Source: Acidobacteriota bacterium (lineage in GTDB: Bacteria > Acidobacteriota > Terriglobia > Terriglobales > Acidobacteriaceae). Taken from it: a stretch of DNA of 6,287 nt. The translations under genes and the position numbers were made by a program. The DNA lies in contig JAKBAG010000176.1 of NCBI GenBank assembly GCA_021809235.1, positions 1 through 6,287 of the forward strand. Reading direction: 5' to 3'. The notes under the pieces were generated by a model, which saw only the letters and a program-made list of their open reading frames with translations, was not told the origin of the DNA and searched no databases. Positions 1-5,318 of this stretch are shown piece by piece (the stretch's first letter is position 1; every line of letters begins with the position of its first letter).

Positions 1-1168
1 GAGTCACGTCCAGCAGCAGCAGGTCCTTGACGTCGCCTGCCAGCACACCAGCCTGCACCGCCGCACCCACGGCCACCACTTCGTCCGGATTCACGCCGCG
101 ATGCGGCTCCTTGCCGAAGAGCTCCTTGACCAGATGCTGAATGCGCGGCATGCGGGTCTGTCCACCGACGAGCACCACTTCGTCGATCTGGCTGGCACTG
201 ACGCCAGCATCGGCGAGTGCCTTCTTCGTCGGCTCCAGAGAACGCTGCAACAGGTCTTCCACCAACTGCTCCAGCTTGGAACGGGTCAGCTTGCGCACCA
301 GATGCTTGGGGCCTGTGGCATCAGCGGTGATGAACGGCAGGTTGATCTCCGTCTCCATCGTGGTGGAGAGCTCAATTTTGGCCTTTTCAGCGGCATCCTT
401 CAGCCGCTGCAGCGCCATTTCATTGCCCTTCGATGAGAGGTCCAGACCCTCCTCGGCCTTGAACTCGGCAATCAGCCACTCGACGATCCGCTGGTCCAGG
501 TTGTCGCCACCCAGGTGGGTATCCCCGTTGGTCGACTTCACTTCGATCACGCCTTCGCCCACTTCCAGAATGGAAATGTCAAACGTGCCGCCACCAAAGT
601 CATACACGGCAATCGTTTCGTCCTTCTTCTTGTCCAGCCCATAGGCCAGCGCAGCCGCCGTTGGCTCGTTCACGATGCGCTTCACGTCCAGACCGGCAAT
701 GCGTCCGGCATCCTTGGTGGCCTGCCGCTGTGCGTCGTTGAAGTAGGCCGGAACCGTGATGACCGCCTCGGTGACGGTCTCGCCCAGATAGGCCTCCGCA
801 GCCTTCTTCAGCTTCTGCAGGATCATGGCCGAGATCTCCGGCGCCGTGTACTCCTTGCCCTGCGCAACGACGGCCACATGGTCGCCCTGCTGGACGACCT
901 TATACGGCACCATCTTCATCTCATCGTTCACTTCGTCGTAGCGACGGCCCATGAATCGCTTGATCGAAAAGATCGTGTTTTCCGGATTGGTAATCGCCTG
1001 GCGCTTGGCCACCTGACCCACCAGCCGCTCGCCACTCTTGGAAAATGCCACAATCGACGGCGTGGTACGCGCGCCTTCCTCGTTGGCAATCACCTTCGGT
1101 TCGCCGCCTTCCAGCACAGCGACGCATGAATTCGTTGTTCCCAGATCAATCCCGATAATTTTTGCCAT
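1..1168 (-). CDS. dnaK: Molecular chaperone DnaK (Hsp70), N-terminal part; runs off the left edge
   Basis: Cytosolic ATP-driven chaperone that binds exposed hydrophobic peptide segments, working with DnaJ and GrpE. The 389 residues present are the whole nucleotide-binding domain and end inside the interdomain linker (KDLLLLDVT, 381-389); the substrate-binding domain lies outside the window. Visible motifs are phosphate-1 GIDLGTTNS (6-14), Lys70 in SIKRFMGRR, PAYFNDAQRQ followed by NEPTAAALAYG with Glu168 (E. coli E171 equivalent), phosphate-2 DFGGGTFD (190-197, Thr195 matching E. coli T199), and the adenosine motif VGGQTRMPRIQ (334-344). All catalytic residues I checked are intact. ATG at 1168 is chosen because it gives the canonical MAKIIGIDLG start and has GAGGAA seven bases upstream. 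It lies downstream of icd on the same strand but is separated by 240 bases with its own promoter candidates. No frameshift seen; identity is not in doubt. Confidence 0.98.
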   Translation of the reverse strand, partial: MAKIIGIDLGTTNSCVAVLEGGEPKVIANEEGARTTPSIVAFSKSGERLVGQVAKRQAITNPENTIFSIKRFMGRRYDEVNDEMKMVPYKVVQQGDHVAVVAQGKEYTAPEISAMILQKLKKAAEAYLGETVTEAVITVPAYFNDAQRQATKDAGRIAGLDVKRIVNEPTAAALAYGLDKKKDETIAVYDFGGGTFDISILEVGEGVIEVKSTNGDTHLGGDNLDQRIVEWLIAEFKAEEGLDLSSKGNEMALQRLKDAAEKAKIELSTTMETEINLPFITADATGPKHLVRKLTRSKLEQLVEDLLQRSLEPTKKALADAGVSASQIDEVVLVGGQTRMPRIQHLVKELFGKEPHRGVNPDEVVAVGAAVQAGVLAGDVKDLLLLDVT

Positions 1169-1175
1169 GGCTCCG

Positions 1176-1181
1176 TTCCTC
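1176..1181 (-). promoter_or_regulatory. Ribosome binding site of dnaK
   Basis: On the minus strand GAGGAA ends seven bases before the ATG at 1168, a normal Shine-Dalgarno spacing. A second GGAG lies only two bases from the ATG and is too close to be the main site. Confidence 0.7.
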
Positions 1182-1211
1182 TACCTGTCGTTGAGACTTT
1201 CTACCAGACTT

Positions 1212-1240
1212 AGTTTCATAGATGAGCGAGTTATTGTCAA
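1212..1240 (-). promoter_or_regulatory. Candidate proximal dnaK promoter (perfect -35, weak -10)
   Basis: The minus strand has an exact TTGACA (1240-1235), about 70 bases upstream of the dnaK start. No good -10 follows at the usual distance: a 17-base spacer leads to GAAACT, while TATGAA (four of six matches) is only 14 bases away. Either this promoter is weak and activator-dependent, or a different sigma factor uses it, or it is chance. A direct repeat of AAGTCT with a 12-base period (1206-1211 and 1194-1199) lies just downstream in the leader. Confidence 0.35.
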
Positions 1241-1257
1241 GGATTCTTTAGTCGGAA

Positions 1258-1287
1258 AATATAATCCGTGCGCCGGATTCATGGGAA
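1258..1287 (-). promoter_or_regulatory. Candidate distal dnaK promoter
   Basis: On the minus strand TTCCCA (1287-1282, four of six to TTGACA) and TATATT (1263-1258, five of six to TATAAT) are separated by 18 bases. It would give a leader of roughly 85 bases before dnaK. The spacer contains a perfect six-base inverted repeat next to the -10 box, which is where a repressor operator would sit. Based on eye matching only. Confidence 0.35.
1263..1279. repeat. Inverted repeat AATCCG-N5-CGGATT upstream of dnaK
   Basis: Arms 1263-1268 and 1274-1279 are exact reverse complements around a five-base centre, TGCGC on the plus strand. It matches neither the CIRCE element of HrcA (TTAGCACTC arms, nine-base centre) nor the HAIR element of HspR (CTTGAGT arms). 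On the minus strand it could also fold as a short hairpin followed by ATATTTTCC, so a weak terminator is a competing reading. Confidence 0.45.
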
Positions 1288-1336
1288 CAGGGCGACATAT
1301 ACGCTGCAAACCAGAGCAAAGCAACGCATGGCAAAG

Positions 1337-1376
1337 CATGCGGGGCAGACTGCGTCTCCACAGTCTGCCCCGTATG
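1337..1376 (-). terminator. Long hairpin downstream of icd, probable terminator
   Basis: Twelve exact base pairs (1341-1352 with 1361-1372) close an eight-base loop. Three further pairs beyond one mismatch extend the stem to 1337-1376. It starts 33 bases after the icd stop codon and lies 169 bases before dnaK, the expected place for a terminator insulating the two genes. The tract that follows on the minus strand (CTTTGCC, then CTTTGCTCTGG) is only moderately T-rich. Termination may therefore be inefficient or Rho-assisted, or the stem may act as a 3' end stabiliser. Confidence 0.65.
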
Positions 1377-1408
1377 GCAAGCGTATCCGGTTGTTCGCAG
1401 GGTTAGGT

Positions 1409-2899
1409 TTACTGGCCCTGGCCCAGCGAGTAGCCCGCCTGGCCGTCGAAGGTATAGAGATGCTCGGTCTTGATGAAGTCCAGACCCGCTGCGGCCACGG
1501 CGCCCAGCAGCGCCACCACCTGGGTGTGCGTGACGCCCTCACCCTGGAAGCGGCAGCGCCAGTGGTCGGTGCAGAGTGTCTTCGGGTTGCCCTGCGGCCA
1601 GACCTTCACGCCGCGGTTGGTGATCATGACCAGCCTGGGTCCAGAGGCCGGAGTGACTGCCTGGAGCGCTGCGGCCAGCTCTTCTGTGCTTCCCTGCCGC
1701 CAATCGACGAAGACATCGACGCCAACCAGCTTCTTTTCTGCTGCCTCGACCACGCTTTCGTGGGTGTGCGGCAGGCGCATGGGCTCGGCGGCTGCGGTGG
1801 CCTCGGCTGCAGTGAAGGACTCCGGCACTCGGCCCAGACGGGCGATGACGGCTGCGGCAAACTCGCGCGTGCCTACCTTCTGCTGCGTCTGTTCGCTTGC
1901 GATATCGACGGTGTGGACACCGTCTTCGAGCGTGGCCAGCCAGGCATTCATCACGCGCGCGGCCACGGCATGCTGTCCAATGTGGCGCAGCATCTCCACG
2001 CCGGCCAGCAGCAGTCCGGAGGGGTTGGCCACGTTCCGGGCCAGATCCGGCGCGGAGCCGTGAATCGCCTCAAAGAGCGCGCCGCCGTTGCCGATGTTGA
2101 TCGATCCGCCCATGCCTACCGAGCCGGTCATCTGCGCGGCCACGTCAGAGAGGATGTCTCCATAGAGGTTGGGCAGCACGATGACGTCGTAGCTCTCCGG
2201 CCGATGGACGAAGTTGGCCATGCCGAAGTCGATGATCTGTACGTTCGTTTCAATCTGCGGATACTCTGCAGCCACCTCCTCGAAGACCCGATGGAAGAGC
2301 CCGTCGGTGATCTTCATGATGTTGTCCTTGACCATGCAGGTCACACGCTGCCGGTTCTGGGTGCGCGCGTATTCAAAGGCGTAGCGAATGATGCGCTCAG
2401 AGCCTTTGCGCGTGATCAGCTTGAGGCACTGCGCCACGTCCTCGGTCTGGCGGTGCTCAATGCCGGCATAGAGATCCTCCTCGTTTTCCCGGATGATGAC
2501 CACATCCATGTCCGGATGGCGCGAGGAGACCACCGGCTTCCACGAGCGGCATGGACGCACGTTCGCATAGAGGCCCAGCGTCTTGCGCATGGTCACGTTC
2601 AGGGACTTATAGCCGCCACCCTGCGGTGTCGTGATCGGACCCTTCAGCAGCACACCGGTCCGGTCAATCGAGGCCCATGCCTCCTCGGGAATTCCAGAGG
2701 TGTTGCCCGAGCGGTAGACGCGCTCGCCAACCTCGACGAACTCCGGCGCAATCTGCGCCCCGGCGGCCAGCAGAATCTGAAGGACCGCTTCGGTGATCTC
2801 CGGACCAATGCCATCACCGGGTGCCACGGTGATGGGCGTGGCGACTCCACGTGCGCCGCTGTTGGCGCCTTCAAAAATCGGCTCGAGGACTGAGGACAT
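1409..2899 (-). CDS. icd: Isocitrate dehydrogenase, Thermus-type with C-terminal extension; probably NAD-dependent
   Basis: TCA-cycle enzyme that oxidatively decarboxylates isocitrate to 2-oxoglutarate and CO2 in the cytosol. The 496 residues equal my recollection of the Thermus thermophilus enzyme, including its extra C-terminal domain (about 375-496, with GVDVFVD, MITNRG, DHWRCRF, FDGQAGYS). Catalytic core motifs are GDGIGPE (28-34), YKSLNVTMRK with Ser99, Asn101 and Arg105, YANVRP with Arg115, RENEEDLYAGIE with Arg137 and Tyr144, KDNIMK with Lys191, and NLYGDILSD with metal ligands Asp248 and Asp252. The cofactor loop reads HGSAPDL (280-286), with Asp-Leu where E. coli and Thermus NADP enzymes have Lys-Tyr. 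This predicts NAD+ specificity (inference). ATG at 2899 is preferred over 2944: it has AAGGAG eight bases upstream, and 2944 falls beside the -10 box, upstream of the predicted transcript start. Family certain; cofactor moderately sure. Confidence 0.96.
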   Translation of the reverse strand: MSSVLEPIFEGANSGARGVATPITVAPGDGIGPEITEAVLQILLAAGAQIAPEFVEVGERVYRSGNTSGIPEEAWASIDRTGVLLKGPITTPQGGGYKSLNVTMRKTLGLYANVRPCRSWKPVVSSRHPDMDVVIIRENEEDLYAGIEHRQTEDVAQCLKLITRKGSERIIRYAFEYARTQNRQRVTCMVKDNIMKITDGLFHRVFEEVAAEYPQIETNVQIIDFGMANFVHRPESYDVIVLPNLYGDILSDVAAQMTGSVGMGGSINIGNGGALFEAIHGSAPDLARNVANPSGLLLAGVEMLRHIGQHAVAARVMNAWLATLEDGVHTVDIASEQTQQKVGTREFAAAVIARLGRVPESFTAAEATAAAEPMRLPHTHESVVEAAEKKLVGVDVFVDWRQGSTEELAAALQAVTPASGPRLVMITNRGVKVWPQGNPKTLCTDHWRCRFQGEGVTHTQVVALLGAVAAAGLDFIKTEHLYTFDGQAGYSLGQGQ

Positions 2900-2907
2900 G
2901 CTGAGGA

Positions 2908-2913
2908 CTCCTT
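2908..2913 (-). promoter_or_regulatory. Ribosome binding site of icd
   Basis: AAGGAG on the minus strand, eight bases before the ATG at 2899. This site decides the start over the in-frame upstream ATG at 2944. Confidence 0.8.
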
Positions 2914-2946
2914 GTCGCGCTGGTTGCGCTGGACTGTTCCTCATTC

Positions 2947-2975
2947 AATATACGATATTCATTTCGTGTAATCAA
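2947..2975 (-). promoter_or_regulatory. sigma70-like promoter of icd
   Basis: On the minus strand TTGATT (2975-2970) and TATATT (2952-2947) are separated by exactly 17 bases. This is the best promoter match in the window and lies about 50 bases before the icd start codon. Transcription would begin near 2940. A short inverted repeat AATAT-ACG-ATATT (2947-2959) overlaps the -10 box; being purely A/T in the arms it may be chance. The promoter begins directly after the carbonic anhydrase stop codon. Confidence 0.65.
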
Positions 2976-2992
2976 GTGCGCTTGTTGTTTTT

Positions 2993-3616
2993 TTATTCTA
3001 CTTTCGGCAGCTCCTGCAAAGGCACGAAGCGTCCGCCTGCAAACTCCTCGATCGATCCGCGGAGAATGTCGTAGTACCAGCCATGGGCAGAGAGTGTTCC
3101 GGCGGCGATGGCGCGCGCCACGGAGGGCTGCCGTTTCAGATTCTCCAGTTGAGCAATCACGTTGCCGCGGATGAGTGCGGCCAGGTCGGCGTGTTCCCCA
3201 TCGGCCGGATCCGGCAGCGGCTTATAGCGGAAGGCTTCGTCAACATGGCTGAGCCAGCGGCTGGCCAGCGGCATCTGCTGCGGATCGGGCCGATTCAGCG
3301 CGGCCTTCAGTGCGCCGCAGTCGGAGTGGCCGCAGACGATGGCGTGGCGAACGTGCAGCACCTCGACGGCGTATTCGATGGTGGCCGTTGCCCCGTCCTC
3401 GACGGTCTCTACCGGGATGATGTTGCCGGCATTGCGGGTGATGAACAGGTCACCAGGACCGGTCTGCAGGATCAGGTCCGGGACGATGCGCGAGTCCGAG
3501 CAGGTGATGAAGAGCCAGCGTGGTGCCTGTGACTCGGCCAGCAGGTGAAACTGATCCCTTCGGTGCGGAAAGATATCTTCGCGGAAGTGCTTGTGCCCTT
3601 CGATAAGCCGTTCCAT
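2993..3616 (-). CDS. Beta-class carbonic anhydrase (CynT-like)
   Basis: Cytosolic zinc enzyme interconverting CO2 and bicarbonate. The 207 residues are close to the usual size of bacterial beta enzymes. The signature CSDSR supplies Cys39 (zinc), Asp41 and Arg43 (the catalytic dyad); GHSDCGA supplies His97 and Cys100, the other two zinc ligands. RNAGNIIP (61-68), EYAVEVL (81-87), NVIAQLENLKRQPSV and HGWYYDI are further family blocks. These, with the CSDSR-RNAGN-GHSDCG pattern, look closer to E. coli CynT than to Can. No cyanase gene is in view, so a cyanate role is not supported. ATG at 3616 has GGAGG four bases upstream, a short but workable spacing. There is no signal peptide or membrane segment. 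The gene diverges from the permease and lies 93 bases before icd, with no obvious terminator between, so some read-through into icd is possible. Confidence 0.96.
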   Translation of the reverse strand: MERLIEGHKHFREDIFPHRRDQFHLLAESQAPRWLFITCSDSRIVPDLILQTGPGDLFITRNAGNIIPVETVEDGATATIEYAVEVLHVRHAIVCGHSDCGALKAALNRPDPQQMPLASRWLSHVDEAFRYKPLPDPADGEHADLAALIRGNVIAQLENLKRQPSVARAIAAGTLSAHGWYYDILRGSIEEFAGGRFVPLQELPKVE

Positions 3617-3620
3617 CCGG

Positions 3621-3625
3621 CCTCC
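3621..3625 (-). promoter_or_regulatory. Ribosome binding site of the carbonic anhydrase gene
   Basis: GGAGG on the minus strand, four bases before the ATG at 3616. No convincing -10/-35 pair was found for this gene in the 179-base divergent gap. Confidence 0.65.
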
Positions 3626-3746
3626 ATTCCGTGCGCGCGGTTTGTGGCTGCTGTCTGCAAGGGATGCGCACCCTGCCCCCCAGCCTACCGCAGATTCCCG
3701 CTGATGAGTTCACGAAATGCAGGACGGACGCGGAAATCCGGCCGGC

Positions 3747-3780
3747 AGCAGTTTCTGCTCGCCGAAGCAGCAGAGGCTGC
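3747..3780. repeat. Overlapping CAG/CTG inverted repeats in the permease leader
   Basis: AGCAG (3747-3751) can pair with CTGCT (3755-3759). The same CTGCT can pair instead with AGCAG (3766-3770). GCAGC (3767-3771) can pair with GCTGC (3776-3780). These small hairpins share arms and exclude each other. They sit 15 to 50 bases before the permease ATG. Function unknown; simple composition makes chance a real possibility. Confidence 0.35.
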
Positions 3781-3795
3781 GATAGAGTGAAAGCC

Positions 3796-5232
3796 ATGTC
3801 CGCAGGCAATTCCGCTGCCTCCACCAGCTCCGGCACGCATGGCCTGCGGCGTGAACTGCGGCTGCGCGATCTGGTTCCCATGCAGATTGTGCTGGTCGTC
3901 GGCGTGAACTGGTCGGCGATTGCTGCCCGGGAAGGCTCGACGCATCCGTGGATCTGGCTCTTCGGGATTCTGCTGTTTTTTCTTCCGCAGGTCTGGGTGG
4001 TCACCTGGTGCGCGCGGGTGTGGCCGCTGGAGGGTGGTGTTTACCAGTGGACGCGGGCGGCGATTGGCCCACTGGCCGGTTTCCTGAGCGCATGGAACTA
4101 TGCGCTTTACGCCATCTTCACTGTCTCCGAGCTGGGTATCCAGACCATCACCAGCCTGAGCTATGCCCTGGGTCCGCGGATGGCCTGGCTTGCCTCCAGC
4201 CGCGAATGGACCATTGCCTTGGACGTACTGCTGCTGGGTGCGGTTCTGGGCATCAATGTCGTTGGCTTCCACTATGGCAAATGGGTAGGTCACTTTGGCA
4301 CGCTGATGATGGTTCTGCTGACGCTTACCTTTGTCCTGCTTCTGTTCTGGCACCCTACGGCCACGGCGCAGCACCCGCATGTAAACCCGCAGCCGCCGTT
4401 TTCCCTGGGTCTTCCGCTCTTCAGCCTGCTCACGCTGAACCTATACACCCGCGTGGCCTTCAACGCCTTCAGCGGACTGGAGCAGATTGCCGTCTTTGCC
4501 GGAGAAACTCGCAACGCCGGCCGCGCTATCGTGATCTCCGCCTGGGTAGCCGCGCCGGCCATTGCGGCGATTTACTTCCTGATGACCAGCTCGATGCTGA
4601 GCTACATTCCAGCCCGGCAGATTGATCTGGCGGGATCGATTCCCCAGGCTCTGGCCGCCGCCTTTGGCCAGGGCACCGGGCTCTGGCTGGGACGCCTGCT
4701 GATCCTTGCGCTGGCCTGCTTCACCTTCTGCTCGTTCACTACCATCACGGCAGAGACCAGCCGCCTGCCCATGGTGGCCGGATGGGATCGCCTGCTGCCG
4801 GAGTGGTTCACGCGGCTGAGCCCGCGCTTTGGCACGCCGGTGCGCAGCCTGTGGGTGATTGTTGCCGTGGCCATGGTTGCCGCGCTGGCGGCCACGCTCA
4901 GTTCGGGCCATGAAGAGGCCTTTCAGGTGCTGATCTCCTCTGGCCAGCTGCTGTTTGGCATCTACTACTGCGCCATGTTCGCCGTGCCGCTGCTCAGTCG
5001 ACCCTCCCGCGGACTCCCCCGGGCCAGCCTCTGGATTCGCCTTTGTGCGGTGAGCGGCCTGGGGATCACGGTGCTGGCCACAGTGCTGGCTCTGGCGCCC
5101 ATACTGGACGTGAACAACAGCTGGATCTTTGCCGCCAAGGTGGGCGGAGCGGCGCTGCTGCTGAACCTGCTGGGGGTTGCCATGTATCGTCGTGGAAGGG
5201 CTGCGGCGGCCACATCGGCGGTTGCGCTCTGA
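3796..5232 (+). CDS. APC-superfamily amino acid permease
   Basis: Inner-membrane secondary transporter, likely importing amino acids or related amines; the substrate cannot be read from sequence. The 478 residues show about twelve hydrophobic segments, near 28-45, 51-73, 88-112, 140-160, 164-184, 206-222, 244-268, 296-318, 350-368, 377-400, 414-436 and 446-463. Family marks include a glycine-containing first helix (VVGVNWSAIA), PLEGGVYQW (77-85), the helix-6 region FNAFSGLEQ followed by GETRNAGRA (222-243), and SPRFGTPVRSL (342-352) before helix 9. ATG at 3796 is preferred: the open frame extends upstream to 3631, but that stretch lacks permease character and overlaps the carbonic anhydrase upstream region. 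GTG at 3787 is an alternative. The ribosome site is weak (GAG about eight bases upstream). The stop codon lies 86 bases before the next gene, suggesting an operon with the serine hydrolase. Confidence 0.9.
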   Translation: MSAGNSAASTSSGTHGLRRELRLRDLVPMQIVLVVGVNWSAIAAREGSTHPWIWLFGILLFFLPQVWVVTWCARVWPLEGGVYQWTRAAIGPLAGFLSAWNYALYAIFTVSELGIQTITSLSYALGPRMAWLASSREWTIALDVLLLGAVLGINVVGFHYGKWVGHFGTLMMVLLTLTFVLLLFWHPTATAQHPHVNPQPPFSLGLPLFSLLTLNLYTRVAFNAFSGLEQIAVFAGETRNAGRAIVISAWVAAPAIAAIYFLMTSSMLSYIPARQIDLAGSIPQALAAAFGQGTGLWLGRLLILALACFTFCSFTTITAETSRLPMVAGWDRLLPEWFTRLSPRFGTPVRSLWVIVAVAMVAALAATLSSGHEEAFQVLISSGQLLFGIYYCAMFAVPLLSRPSRGLPRASLWIRLCAVSGLGITVLATVLALAPILDVNNSWIFAAKVGGAALLLNLLGVAMYRRGRAAAATSAVAL

Positions 5233-5309
5233 TGCGTAAGCCGAACCCGCTCGCTGAACCGGACCGGCTCGATAGGGATACCCTGCTGCCATCGAACGCA
5301 CGCAAACAC

Positions 5310-5315
5310 GAGGAA
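5310..5315 (+). promoter_or_regulatory. Ribosome binding site of the serine hydrolase gene
   Basis: GAGGAA ends three bases before the ATG at 5319; the core GAGG is five bases away. It supports this start over the in-frame ATG at 5232, which lacks a comparable site. Confidence 0.65.
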
Positions 5316-5318
5316 CAC

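Noticed and set aside
1316..1338. Direct repeat GCAAAGCA (1316-1323 and 1331-1338)
   Set aside because: Two short copies with a 15-base period next to the terminator; too short and too few to call a repeat element or attachment site.
1169..1408. CIRCE, HAIR or a sigma32-type promoter upstream of dnaK
   Set aside because: I looked for TTAGCACTC/GAGTGCTAA, CTTGAGT/ACTCAAG and CTTGAA...CCCCAT patterns. None is present with acceptable spacing; the TTGACA and CTCATCTA near 1240-1220 are too close together.
1268..2893. A 541-codon open frame on the plus strand across the whole isocitrate dehydrogenase gene
   Set aside because: It is the antisense shadow of icd. Its translation is rich in His, Arg, Gly and Leu with no domain pattern, as expected opposite a GC-rich gene. 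The minus-strand frame has unmistakable catalytic motifs.
2900..2944. An upstream in-frame ATG at 2944 as the icd start
   Set aside because: It lies beside the -10 box, upstream of the expected transcript start, has no ribosome site, and would add 15 residues of no family character.
2973..2994. Plus-strand CAAG-TGCG-CTTG hairpin followed by TTGTTTTTTT, resembling an intrinsic terminator
   Set aside because: The stem is only four pairs, no plus-strand gene ends upstream, and it overlaps the -35 box of the icd promoter. On the minus strand the T run becomes an A run before the hairpin, the wrong order.
5232..5318. ATG at 5232 as the serine hydrolase start
   Set aside because: It overlaps the permease stop by one base, which hints at coupling, but it would put a charged 29-residue extension ahead of a normal signal peptide and lacks a good ribosome site. 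Kept as an alternative only.
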